64,000 nt of DNA from NCBI GenBank assembly GCA_963691815.1, contig OY829645.1, positions 9,603,856-9,667,855 on the forward strand. The letters are read 5' to 3'. A model generated the notes under the pieces. The model saw only the letters and a list, made by a program, of their open reading frames with translations, had not been told where the DNA came from and searched no databases. This stretch comes from Echiichthys vipera. Its lineage: Eukaryota; Chordata; Actinopteri; Perciformes; Trachinidae. Position 1 is the stretch's first letter. The number at the start of each line of letters is the position of its first letter. Both the position numbers and the translations under genes were made by a program. Positions 37,045 to 52,315 of this stretch are shown here, in pieces.

Positions 37045-40007
37045 AAGGAGAAGAATCTCTGGATGTAATTGTAATCAAGTTAGATAAAAATCATGTTAAA
37101 GATACCTGAACAGTTACAACAAAGTATAGTTGAAACATTATTCAAAATCTGACTAAGAATGAGAATTTTTTTTCCCTGACTCTCAATTAAGATATTAAGA
37201 GCAAATGCGTGTCCTTAAGCACATACATAAGAATATGAATTCCCCTCAGAGAAAATAAAAACAAGTGTAATTAGTCTTTAAAATGTAACTTAAAAATATA
37301 TTTTATATCATTCAAGCCTAGATAAAGCTCCTTTGATAATAGTGCATGAAGCCAAGTTACATCTGACTTACTCTCAATTAAAGAGGCAAATATTTTTGTG
37401 GTAATATTTGTATGACAGAGAAATGTTTAAATATGGATGACATTAATGTTAAAGTACCTTTTTTTGAAAGAAACACAGACAGTCTTTCAAGTAAACAGAC
37501 ACCCTCTTGTCCCCTCTTGGCAATTTCTTTACAAACAATTAAAAGGCACATGTGCAGTGATGGTTAAGGAGCTTAAAAGTAATAGTCTATTCTTTTTTTG
37601 TTATTTTAATATTACCAGAAACAGAAGTCCACACTTGGTCGATGTAGCCCCTTTTAGCAATGTTGGCGTGTATGCGTGTGTGTGTGTGTGAGTGTGTGTG
37701 TGTGTGTGTGTGCGTGTGTGTGTGTGTGTGTGTGTGGGGGGGGGGGGGGATATGTTAGGGAGAAAGGTGCTCCTGGGACAGCCCACAAGCTTCCTAACTA
37801 TTACCTGAATAAATTGGATGGAAAGGAGCCCCTTGAGTAGAAGACGTGATCTGTCATGATATCATCCAAACGAGACTTGCATAGACACACACACACGCAC
37901 ACACACACACACAAACTACTGACTGAACAGTAAGTGCAAGGTGACAATCATCAGATATTTTTCTAGAAAATATTGTTATCCTATTGTACAGATAAAAAAT
38001 AATAATAGAAATAAATCTGATTCTCTCTCTCCATCCATTTCTGTCCATTCCTCCATCTTTCTAGGAATACAAGCTCACAACTTCGTGATGTCTGTTGGCT
38101 AAAATCATCACTGTTTCTGACATCTCTAACCTGCCCGTGGCTCTCAACCCCGTGAATCTTTAATTTCCTTTTTCTTTTTACAGCAGACACTATTCAAACA
38201 TGAGGAAATACTTCTTTAGGATTTTTTTTAATCCATTGTTGATACACATGTGACATTCCATTGAATATTTAAAGCAGCAGGACACGTTTTATATAGAACA
38301 ACCTTGTCAAGATGTTATTGCTAACATGTTAGCAGCATTTACACATCCAGCATTAACAAAGCATAATTTCACATTCATCAAGTGTGACATCCCTTGCTTC
38401 AGTTCTGCCATCTGTGCATTACTTTTCTTGTAATCCCTTTGCTAAGAGAAACAACAACAGCAATCTCCAAGCTAACTACATTTAGCAAGTCTATGTATTG
38501 TAAGTTTCAGGACGAAATCAACTTGTGAACACACCTGGGAAAGGCCAACATCTCTCAGGACTCTCATGCCTGATGTTGATCCATTTTCTGGCTCAAACAT
38601 CGTCAGTCTGAGTTGTTTTGCCACTGCATTTAACTCTGGTAGCTGCATGTTCACGTTACATTGACCTGACCAGTGTACCATTCCATTGCACTTCACACCA
38701 GCTTCTGTAATAAGGGTTTAATATGGTCTATGGTTTTATCAAATCCAGTATATAGTAAAGTATGTATGTATGTATGTTTAGTCCAAGTATAGGCAGGCCT
38801 CACCTCTGGGTCACCAACCTCCAAATTTTGGTTGTCTTTTTTTTCAGTAAAAGTCTCACCACAGACTACCCTCCTGAGATTATTTTGCAGAGGCACAGTT
38901 GCTGCATCAGAAGCTTATCTTAGCTCCGCCCAAGACAATTTTGATTGGTTTAAAGAAATCCAAACGAAAGTTTGAGGACAGAGGAGGTCGGGAGGGTTGG
39001 ATGAGTCAAACAAACAAAGGCATTTCACCCAGAAGATCATTGTTCATGCCCCATGTGAAACCAACTTATATACATGACAAATCTACCCAGCCACAATCTT
39101 TTCCTACCAAGCTAACCAAGTAGTTTTGTTGCCTAAACCTATCCTGCACATTGAAAAATGAAGCCAAAGGGGTACCCAGAGAAGTATAAAGGGGTCAACC
39201 AAGGGTTTCTGAGCAAGCTGCTGTATCTGAGCTGTTGAGAATGAGAATGTGTTGTTATGGTCCATAAAATCAAAACGAGCTGAAAGATGACAAAACACAT
39301 ATAGAGTGATGCATAGTGTGATGCTAATTGTATCTGGCTGAATCGCTATAGGTGACCCCTTCCATATTACACAGCTTCAAAGACCCTATAGATGCCTAAT
39401 GCATAAGGAATTCATCTCACAAGAAGTACAATAAAACCATAAACATTTGTGTGAGCTGTAAGAGGAAATGTCTGAAAATGACTTCAAATTTATGAAACTA
39501 CACGCTGACAATTTTAATCCATCTTCCTCCCGCTTGGACTCGACACTTATTCCTCTTGTATTCCCTGTACGCAACCTCTCTATCTATTTCTCCTGCTCTC
39601 TCACCTTATGCCTTACTCGCTCACTCACAGTGACACGTGTGTCCTTTCCTGAACAACGTTCCAATGAAAAAATAACACTACTTAACCTGCAAGATAACAG
39701 CAGAGCAGATTTCAAATGATATTGCAGAATCCAAATTTCTCACCAGCTTTATGGATCAAACGTAGCGTGACTGTACATACAGTACACAAGACTCTCAGCA
39801 CCAAACGATAAAGGCTTTTCGTGACATAATCATCAGGCGACAGAAATCTTTCCCTTCCACTGCAGCTGCATTTTCTGAACCTAAGACCATCAAAGAGCTG
39901 CTGCTGCCCAGAGAAGAGGGCAGCTGAAACACTAATGCTGCTAGCATGGCACATTCATAACACTGTAAACTGTCAGGGTGGAAAAAAATGACCTTATATG
40001 TGTACTT

Positions 40008-40053
<46 letters not shown>

Positions 40054-40138
40054 TGTGTGTTTAAGTTTGTAAGAGCGTGAGACCGTCAAAACATCCATTT
40101 ATCACAGAGCCCATGAGGTTTCAGCAATCTCTCTCTCC

Positions 40139-40170
<32 letters not shown>

Positions 40171-41987
40171 AACACACACACATACAAACAATCACACACA
40201 CAATTTACTCTCTTTTTATATGCTACAAGACATATCATGAGTGAACTGAGCATTTCTGCATTGAAACTGCAGTGTACCAATCTTACTAGTATACAGAGCA
40301 AGTATACAGTAAAGCATTGTCTTCAGCAGTGCAAACAAGAGGGTTCATACCATTGGACATCAGTACTGGTTTCCAAGCTTGAAGGGCTGCTGCAGGTCTG
40401 AGTTTTGCTGAGGAATAATTTTTGAATGCATCATTATCAAGCTCAAAACATACCCAGTCTACAGTGGCACTTTCTGCTCCGAGTAAATCAAACCACCCTC
40501 ATGGCGGACAGCAGTAATTTCAGCGTAGTGACTTACTCACACTATACAAGCTTGGCTCTCTCTCACAAACACCATGCACCTAAATAAAGAACTGTCAGAA
40601 TACACACTATTGCTATCACAATGTCAGCAATCTTTATTCTGTGTATTAGCAGTAATGCATTGTTGTGAGGTGCTGTAATCTGTATTTATGGCAGATGAAC
40701 TGAATGCTGGCAATGCTGCTGATCTCAGGCAGCTCAAAGACTCTCGTCAGAAGTATTTAGCCATTTTTTTTGCAATTTCTCTCAAGCCCATATTTCACAT
40801 ATTCTTTCATACAACTGTTCTTTAATGTCTTACATAAAAAAATGTATTGTACCTTGCAACTAATTTTATCATAAATAATAAAAATAAAAATAAATCATTA
40901 GCCTCCAAAACACCACTGAGAGAATATTCAAAGTGTTTCTTTGACTGTTTACTAATATTAATATAACTTATAATATTAATTTGCATGACTTTCAAAGTTA
41001 TCATTTAAGAATTTAATGTCAATTTATTTTAAGAGTTGCCATAGGATATAATGTATCGTGCTTTAGAGAACATAACATGGATAATGAGATTACATTTTCA
41101 CGATTAGCACTGGAAGAAGCAAGGTTGTGTTATGCCTCTTTTCATCCTCCTATTCCTGTGACCTAAGCTTCTATTATTCTAGTATGTGACGTTGACTTTG
41201 TTTAATACTGTAGGTACTTCTTAACAAGACAGCTGGAATGAGCATACAATATACATATATTTAGCCCTATTGGCAGCTAAAACAACATATTACCATTACC
41301 GAAAAATCTTCGGAAACTGTCAACCAAGCTGCAACCTCCTGGTCTAAGAAATGAAACCAACATGGCAGTGCCAAAATTTGAAGTTCTTTGCATGACCACT
41401 TGAGGCTGTCTCCAAAACAGAGCAAAGCCCCAAAGAGCCCCATGTAAAAAAAAAACCTGACTTTACAGCAGTGCAAACTACAGCGGGGTCAGACTCTGGA
41501 TCTTGGACAGCCCTAAGTAGGTTAGACCCAGCACTGCTGCAGGCCTCCAGCCCGCTGTGACCCCTGGTGCTGTGGTTTGCGCTGTCTGAACTTGAGTTGA
41601 CAGCTATTTTTGACCCTAGAATGTTGCACAACAACAAAGGAATCATTAGCTAAACACACTATCTTGCCTTCTTTTCCAGGCTCTTGAAAAAAGGTGAGCA
41701 ACTTTAAACACAAAGTTAAACAGTTGTTGTTTATGAGAACACCAGAATATTTCAGGATTTTGTTGAGCTATTTCATGGAACAGTATCTCTCTTAAATCAT
41801 CATATTTTGTACAGTGCAAAATAATTGTACTTAATTCCTTTGCTATACAGTATATGACCAGGACTTACCAAAAACAATGCATATACGGTAAGTTCCAGTT
41901 GACATTATACTCTTACTTTGATACACAGAGGGGATCTTGTGACATCAAATCTAAGTATTCAACTGTATTTGACTCGGGGTTACCAAG
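37045..41987. other. Intron 2 segment, low repeat content
   Basis: (TG)n with a G run at 37671-37749, short CA tract at 37886-37913, (TG)n at 40011-40061 and (CT)n(CA)n at 40125-40171. No exon or transposon recognised. Confidence 0.45.
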
Positions 41988-42217
41988 TGTAGGTACTACT
42001 TAATTGGATCAAAAGTTTGACTATCAAATGGAATATTAGATCAGAAAAATGTATAAAATTGATAACTTTAATTATTAAAAACTTCACACAGAGAATCAAT
42101 TAAATGTAGGTCCTTGACTCACGGTCAGATTATGAGATTAAGTATTTTCCATAAACTTATCCTTAATCAAGTAAATATTAGCTATCACCAATAATTATCA
42201 AAGATAATAATAAAAAT

Positions 42218-43109
42218 TTGTGATTCTCATGGACAGGATATCGAGGCGTAGTCATGGTGGGGAGGGGTTGCAGTTCGGTGGGCTTAGGATCTCGTCTCTG
42301 CTTTTCGCAGATGATGTGGTCCTGATGGCATCGTCGGTCAGTGACCTTCAGCACTCACTGGATCGGTTCGCAGCCGAGTGTGAAACGGCTGGGATGAGGA
42401 TCAGCACCTCTAAATCTGAGGCCATGGCTCTCAGCAGGAAACCGGTGGATTGCTTACTCCAGGCAGTCCTTACCCCAAGTGAAGGAGTTTAAGTACCTCG
42501 GGATCGTGTTCACGAGTGAGGGGACGATGGAGTGTGAGTTTGGCCGGAGAATCAGAGCAGCGGGGGCGGTGTTGCAGTCGCTCTACCGCACCGTTGTGAC
42601 GAAAATAGAGCTGAGCCGGAAGGCAAAGCTCTCGATCTACCGGTCAATCTTCGTTCCTACCCTCACCTATGGTCATGAAGGCTGGGTCATGACCGAAAGA
42701 ACGAGGTCGCGGGTACAAGAGCCCGAAATGGGTTTTCTCAGGAGGGTGGCTGGAGTCTCCCTTAGAGATAGGGTGAGAAGTTCAGCCATCCGTGAGGAAC
42801 TCGGAGTAGAGCCGCTGCTCCTTAGCGTTGAAAGGAGCCAGTTGAGGTGGTTCGGGCATCTAGTAAGGATGCCCCCTGGGCGCCTCCCTAGGGAGGTGAT
42901 CCAGGCACGTCCAGCTGAGAGGAGGCCTCGGACAAGACCCAGGACTAGGTGGAGAGATTATATCTCCACACTAGCCTGGGAAGGCCTCGGGATCCCCCAG
43001 TTAGAGCTGGTTAATGTGGCCCGGGAAAGGGAAGTTTGGGGTCCCCTGCTAAAGCTGCTGCCCCCGTAACCCGACCCCGGATAAGCGGATGAAGATGAGA
43101 TGAGATGAG
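42218..43109 (+). mobile_element. RTE-type (Rex3-like) LINE, 5'-truncated, 12-bp target duplication
   Basis: The ORF reads ISSLLFADDVVLMASS (catalytic FADD), MRISTSKSEAM, then after a +1 break near 42475 KEFKYLGIVFTSEGTMECEF, YRSIFVPTLTYGHEGWVMTE, RSQLRWFGHLVRMPPGRLPR and RPRTRPRTRWRDY. This is the palm and thumb of an RTE-type reverse transcriptase. It ends at LLKLLPP, followed by CCCGACCCCGGATAAGCGGA and GATGA repeats. AATAATAAAAAT flanks it (42206-42217 and 43110-43121). The Rex3 name is tentative; the RTE-like type is more secure. Confidence 0.85.
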
Positions 43110-43358
43110 AATAATAAAAATGACTCTAGTTAAACCAGAGTTCCTCAGGGGCACCAAGTTATGAAGAGTGATAACTAATATAAAAGTCTCATGAAAAAAA
43201 AAAAGATTAATGAAATAGTTTAGTCAGTTGAAGGATTTTAAAGTGTGTAATATTAAATAAACAGACATATTGTAAACACAAACATTTATTAACAAATTAA
43301 TAAATGCACAAACAAAACACAATAAACTAACTAAAGCTAAGCCAACAAATTGGTCTGT

Positions 43359-43359
<1 letters not shown>

Positions 43360-43429
<70 letters not shown>
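43360..43429. repeat. (TG)n tract inside LTR copy 2
   Basis: Dinucleotide array, with TTTG interruptions at the left end; homologous to 3897-3936. Confidence 0.95.
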
Positions 43430-43431
<2 letters not shown>

Positions 43432-44392
43432 AATAAGGAACAAAATGTGAACATTTAAGTCACACAAAAGCCAGCAGGCTGAAGATTTAAGAAGTTCTAA
43501 ATGTAGGTTATGTGTGTGTAGTCTGTTCAAATACAGTTATAGTTAACAGAGTGTTAGTGCATGCAATAACTGTGTGGAGCATTGCTAAGAAAACATCCTC
43601 AACTTAACTGAATCAACCCAGTCACACATAATCATCATTAAACATGAGTCATAAAACACAGTCACAGTTTTATGCTTAGCTGTTCATAAAGTCTCATAAC
43701 ATGTAATAATGCCCAATCGTTGTTTAGTTACCAGTCCATGAAATGGGAACAATAAGTTGCGTTGCTTTGATGCCAGTGTTAGGTCCTTGTGAGGAAGCCG
43801 GTTGAAGGAAAGGTTCTTGTCCTCGTTGTTTGCTCCTTAAACAAAAGAGGAATATGATCGCTCTTTGTTCTGCTTAGTTGGGTTGGTAACTGGTTGGTTA
43901 ACCTGGATGATGATCCTGTCCAGGGCCTAGAGACAGCTGGATCCAGCAGAAGAGAGTCGAGTCGAGTGAAGAAGAGTGGGGTAAGAAAAGAGGAAATGGC
44001 TGTCCTCCAGTTTTGTAGACATCATGCTGTCATTAGCCAGAGGTCAGGTCAGCCAATGGACTAACAGTTTGGTGTCTGTTGGAAGGGTTTACCACACCTG
44101 GGACACCAGCATCATACTACCAGCCAACAAAGGAATCACAACAGTAGTCATGGATGCAGATACATACCACAAAAAGATGGAAACCATGCTACAAGACAAC
44201 AAAACATACTAAATACTGAAGAAGGACCCCGCGGAAAAAAAGAAAAAAACATTAAAGACATTACTCCAACCGCTACTAGAATCCAACAAGATAACACAGG
44301 ACAACTACAACCGTCTAATACCTACAGCCAACGTCATCCCACGGATATATGGAACTCCAAAAATACATAAAAAAGGAAACGCCACATATAAT

Positions 44393-46148
44393 AATATATA
44401 CAAAACAAAAACAAACAGTAGAGATGGATACAGTGGAGTACAGTGATGGATTGTGGCAGGAAAGATTTCCTGAATCTGTTGCTACGACAGCGAAGCTGAA
44501 GCAGCCTTTTGGAGAAGGTGCTCTGCTGTCTGACCAGTGTGGTTTGGAGAGGGTGGAGAGGATTATCCATGATGGATAACAGTTTTTTCAGTGTCCTCTC
44601 CACCACAGCCTCCAGAGTGAGTCTGTTGGAGTCGCTGGCGCCAATGCTGCTTCCCCAACAAACAACATCAAAGAAAATTAAGCTGGCCACCACAGACTGA
44701 TAAAAGATCTCCATTCTTGCTGCACACGTTGAAGGATCTCAGCTAACTCAGGAAGTAAAGTCTGCTCATCCCCTTTTGTAAACAGCTTCAGTGTTAGATC
44801 TCCAGTCCAGTCTGTGGTTGATGGTAACACCCAGGTACTTGTAATCCTCCACCGCCTCCACATCCTTTCCCAGAATGCACAGAGGTTGGAAAGCCGTCAT
44901 CCTCTTCTTCCTGAAATCTATCACCATCTCTCTGGTCTTGCTGATGTTCAGCCGCAGGTGATTCTGTCCAGTCCACTTCACAAAGTTGTCTACCAGTGCC
45001 CTGTACTCCTCCTCCTGTCCCTCACTTATACACCCAACAACAGCCGAGTCGTCAGAAAACTTTTGCAGGTGACACGACTCAGTGTTGTACTGAAAGTCAG
45101 TGGTGTATAAGGTGAACAGGAAAGGAGACAGTACAGTCCCCTGTGGAGCTCCTGTATCACTAACCACCACATCAGACAGAACACTGCCCATACGGACAAA
45201 CTGTGGCCTGCCTGTCAGGTAGTCAGTAATCCAGGAGATTATTGTGTCATCTACTCCCATCACCTGCAGCTTCTCCCCCAGTAGCAGTGGCTGAATGGTG
45301 TTAAAAGCACTAGAGAAATCAAAGAATGTGATTCTCACAGTACCTCCTCCACCATCCAGGTGCAAATGGGCTCGTTGCAGCAGGTAGATGACAGCGCCAT
45401 CAACTCCCACGTGGGGCTGGTAAGCAAATTGCAGAGGGTCTAGCAGTGCTCTCACCTGCAGCCTCAGGTTGACCAAAACCAGTCTCTCCAGCACCTTCAT
45501 GACGTAAGATGTGAGGGCCACTGGACGATAGTCATTGAGGTCTGATGGTGACGACTTCTTTGAAACAGGAATCAGGCAGGAAGTCTTCAAAAGCACTTGT
45601 ATTCTCTCCTGACCAAGGCTCAGGTTGTAGAGGTGTTGTAGGACAGGAGACAGCTGGCTGGCACATGTCTTCAGCATCCTGGGGCTGATACCGTCAGGGC
45701 CTGCAGCCTTCTGCTGGTGGAGTCTCTCCAGCTGTCTCCTAACCTGGCCTGCAGTCACAGTCATGCGAGGGAGGCTGCTGGTGGCTTCAGTGGAGGACGA
45801 GGAGGTGAAGGAGGAGGTGAAGGTGGAGGAGGAGGAGGCAGAGGAGGAGGAGGTTGAGGTGGAAGAGGTGGAGGAGGAGGGGAGGTGCTGCACAGGAGAG
45901 CTCACAGCAGGGGATTGAGGGGGGAGGGGAGGAAGCATTTGGGGCAGTGAGGGTGTGTGGGGGTCTGGAGGTGTCATGGAGATGACAGAAGGCTGTGAGC
46001 TGAACCTATTGAAGAATCTGTTCAGCTCGTTTGCCCTCTCCAGGCTGCCTGATGACTGTCTGCCGCTCACCTTACACCCAGTGATCTGCTTCATACCAGT
46101 CCACACATCCCTCACATTATTCTGCTGGAGTTTGGCCTCCAGGATCAC
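44393..46148 (-). mobile_element. CR1/L2-group LINE nested in the Penelope-like element
   Basis: The minus-strand ORF of 466 codons (46166-44766) contains RLHQQKAAGPDGISPRMLKT, SDLNDYRPVALTSYVMK, ITFFDFSSAFNTIQPLLL, STGAPQGTVLSPFLFTLYT-like sequence and FSDDSAVVG (catalytic FSDD intact). A +/-1 break then leads to VVASLIFFDVVCWGSSIGAS and TLKKLLSIMDN. It is 5'-truncated. CCACATATAAT (44382-44392) and CCACATACAAT (46149-46159) flank it, an 11-bp duplication with one mismatch lying in the PLE's own TYN codons. It has the longest open RT of any element here. Confidence 0.87.
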
Positions 46149-47583
46149 CCACATACAATCTATCAAAAGCGCTAGTCGAAATCATCGGACCTATGCTTGG
46201 AAAAACAAAACACCACTGCAAGAACTCACAACAACTGGCACAAGAAATAAAGAAAACATAACTGTGGAGAAGGAGGAAATCTTTATATCACATGACATAA
46301 TATCATTATTCACCAAAACACCCAAAGACGTCACTTTACACATAGTTACAGAAAGACTAAAACAGGACAAAACACTCAAGACACGTACAATCCTGACAGT
46401 CACAGACATCACCGCCCTACTACAGTTTGTCGCCAAAATCTACTACTTTCCAATTCAATACATTTATTTACAGACAGAAGGAAGGCTTTGCCCGTTATCC
46501 GCTATCATAAGCAGATTTTTTATGGAGATCCTAGAAACAAAAGCCATCCAGATTGCACCCCTACAAATCAAACCCACACTCTGGAAACGGCACGTAGACA
46601 ACATATTAGAAATAATTAAGAATGGCCACTCACAAGAACTCACAGCCCACTTAAATACAATAGACAGCACCGACAATATACAGCTCTCACACGAAGAAGA
46701 AACCAACCGGACCATACCATTCCATGACATTAACATATACATCACAAAGAAGACGGCAGCATCAAAATCACAACCTACAGGAAACCCATTTATACAGACG
46801 AGTACCTCCTGGACTTAAGAACACCCCGCTGCACACAAACTGTCAGACGTCCGAACACTATACAACCGGACCAGCATCATAACGGACAATAAAGACAGAC
46901 AGAAGGAGGAAAAACACATAAGACAAGCCCTCACATGTTGCCAATACCCCAGCTGGGCCATAAACAGAGGAAAGAGGAAAGCCAAACAACATGAGCAGAA
47001 GAAAAAAGAAAACGAAACAAAAAACAAGAAAAGGAAAATAAAAATCAGGACATAATAACACTACCGTACGTCAGAGGAACAACAGAATCCATACAAGAAA
47101 AAATATCAGATAAACACAGCCGTAAAACCATACAAAAAACTCTGATAACAACTTGTACACCCCGAAGACAAAATAACATTGGACAAGAAATGTGACATGT
47201 CATTTATGAGATTCCATGCAAATCGTGCAATAAAACATACATCGAAGAAACCGGATGAGCTTTCAGTACAAGAAAAAAAGAACATCAAAGAACAAAGAAA
47301 CATACAGCAGAACAAGAAAACAAAAATCTGCCATAACAGACCATTGCAGAAGAAACAACCACATCATGGCCTGGGACAGGGGAAAAATCATCAAAAACAA
47401 ACAGATACAGAAGATGGAGAAAGGAGGCCGTAGAAATAAGGAGGCGTGACAGCAACACCATGAACAGGGACAGGGGGGGGGGGCATACTTGCTCCCACAC
47501 ACCTGGGACACCATTCTCTGCCAGCGGCACCAGGGCGAGGAACGGACACAACTGGGAAATTTATTTTGAAGTTTCCCGGCCCG

Positions 47584-47659
47584 GTCAGCTGTTTTCATAA
47601 AACGCGCCATACCCGGAAGAAAACAGCAGCTCTGAGGAAGGCTGGAGTACAGTCGAAAC
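47584..47659 (+). ncRNA. Hammerhead-ribozyme-like fold at the Penelope-like element 3' end
   Basis: In order: a GTC (47584-47586), stem I 5' strand AGCTG+TTTTC (47587-47596), loop, stem I 3' strand GAAAA+CAGCT with a CAG bulge (47619-47631), CTGAGGA (47632-47638, fits CUGANGA), one extra A, stem II GGCT/AGTC (47640-47643, 47651-47654) and GAAAC (47655-47659). Stem III would be only 2-3 bp. Penelope-like elements are known to carry hammerhead motifs, often with minimal stem III. The extra A before stem II is a departure from consensus, so activity is uncertain. Confidence 0.55.
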
Positions 47660-47933
47660 TCAACTAAGAAAAGGTAGGACGACATCCTTACCATATAACT
47701 AATTTGTCTGACTAGAAGAAACTCTAAATTTCAAAATGGGTGTGACCTGTTGGGGGCCGGGTCACATGGCAGTTCTTTGTCTGTGACCATGCGCTCAGAA
47801 AGAAAGGCTAACAGGCTTTCAGGCCTGGTATTTTTCCTTTGATTGATCAGCCTGAGGCCTTCTCATAATCAAATGCAAGTGCAAATTAATCCAGAAATGA
47901 ACAATCATCTGTGGAATGGTAATTGCACCTACA

Positions 47934-49179
47934 TAACTACTAAGTAGTTATATAAATCTCCACCCTCAAATTGTAGTGATGTCACCTCAGCATCACTTGA
48001 AAATCCGCACAAAAACAAGAAAACAAAGCAAAAGAAGAGAATAAAACATCATACAGCTTGTTTCAACTTCTTCAGATCCTTGCCATTCAGCATAAGATGC
48101 ATACTGTATGTAACCTGACTACAATGCCACAGAGCTGAGCTGCAGCTCTAAATCCATACAATAAAACAGTTCACGCGCCGGAGCTCAGAGTGAAAACATG
48201 TCTCTCCTCCAGTTAGGAGTGAATATTGGACCAATTAAATGAGACACCATGGGCTGGAATATGTAATCTGGATGTTATAACACAGGCCTGTCAGGACAGA
48301 GGAGCTCCAATTCTCATGCTGATTTTACACAGAAGGAGTCATTTCACTCAAAACTCTAATCCAATTCTCCCAGCTCTTTTCTCAGGACTTGAAAGACAAT
48401 CCATCTGTTCCTCCTGGCCGCTGTTCAATCACAACGCCTTCTGTTGTGTGGGCCGGAGGTGAGTTAAATGTTTCTACGACTTCACTGACACCCGGGGAGT
48501 CGGGGACATGGTGGCATCTTGCTGCTATAAATATCACGGCTGGAGTCTTAATTCATCACCCCAGGCATCTTCATATGGCATTACAATATGCTAATGTAAC
48601 GATGCCGTGCCCTCGCTGTCACCTCGTTCTCTGTCTTTCATCTTTCTCTCTCTTCACTTTACCTCCCTCTCTTCTTCTTCCCCTTAGGGAGTAGGCTCCC
48701 CTCCTGTGATTTGCACCTTGCTGCCAATATGTGGAGGATGCTGAAAGTAATGTTGGACTTGATGTTGGAATAAGGTGAGCGTTGTGTGTTGTTGTCTGGC
48801 TGCAACAGACGGACATGTAATTAGCCTGTAGTGTTAGTGTTACAGTAGGATCCCATTGAATAGGCACAGGTGGAAAATCCCCGCCTCACATGGCATTAGA
48901 GGGATAAAAATAGAAATTTCTCTGCAGCAGGTGTCGCTTTATGGTGAAAATTTTTATTGCAGTTGGGTTTCACTAAGATACAGTTCAATGAGGATTACCC
49001 AGCAAGCATACTGATGCTGTCTAGACGTTGATTCGAGGTAAATTCTACATTTGTATTCTTTTTTAGAATCAGGAGATCAATTTGTTGAGTTCAAGAGTTT
49101 TGAAAAGCTGTTTAAATATGTATTATTTCTGTACAAATGTTGTTGCAGATAAATCCCTTAATGGATATATTGTTCTTAC
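47934..49179. other. Intron 2, 5' part; candidate conserved non-coding DNA at 48160-48620
   Basis: No repeat family is recognised. 48160-48620 is non-repetitive, moderately GC, with runs such as CCAATTAAATGAGACA. It has the look of fish conserved non-coding sequence but this cannot be shown from one genome. Confidence 0.3.
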
Positions 49180-49244
49180 CCCATGTGACGGATACGTTAG
49201 CCAGCCCCAGTCTCCTGTGGTCGTCGTCGTGTCCAGTAGGTTCA
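49180..49244 (-). CDS. epha8: EPHA8 exon 2 (65 bp), start of ephrin-binding domain
   Basis: The exon is bounded by a pyrimidine-rich acceptor ending TTTGCAG (49245 upward) and a GTAAGA donor (49179-49174). It starts in phase 1: the first base of a Val codon would come from exon 1. It reads VNLLDT, a run of Thr, then GDWGWLTYPSHG, which is the first beta strand of the Eph ligand-binding domain. The 65-bp length is what I recall for exon 2 of vertebrate EPH genes. It ends in phase 0 after HG, exactly where the next exon begins with WDAINEMDE. The five consecutive Thr codons (ACG ACG ACG ACC ACA) are slightly unusual for the loop. The exon is isolated by a 33.4-kb intron downstream and at least 14.7 kb of intron upstream. 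Confidence 0.9.

Positions 49245-52315
<3,071 letters not shown>

Larger units (their letters stand above)
44103..47736 (+). pseudogene. Penelope-like element (RT plus GIY-YIG endonuclease), interrupted
   Basis: Plus-strand motifs, in order: ILPANKGITTVVMDADTYHK and RIYGTPKIHKKG (44330-44380), a nested LINE (44393-46148), then SKALVEIIGPMLGK, FISHDIISLFT (RT motif A), LWKRHVDNILEII (YVDD changed to HVDN), IYEIPCKSCNKTYIEETG (47202-47252), and MNRDRGGG near the C-terminus. The last long motif is the GIY-YIG endonuclease core with Gly of YIG changed to Glu. This RT plus GIY-YIG order is diagnostic of Penelope-like elements. Multiple frameshifts and the two catalytic changes mean it is dead. TGGG at 44099-44102 and 47737-47740 may be the target duplication. 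Confidence 0.9.
41988..47933 (-). mobile_element. Solo LTR-like element, copy 2 (inverted), carrying two nested insertions
   Basis: Read on the minus strand it starts TGTAGGTGCAA (47933), follows copy 1 (3145-4379) and ends TACCTACA (41988). Homology is continuous but interrupted: an RTE-type LINE at 42218-43109 and a Penelope-like element at 44103-47736. What remains is about 1.4 kb. The TG tract at 43360-43429 matches the CA tract of copy 1. No clear target duplication remains. Confidence 0.7.
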
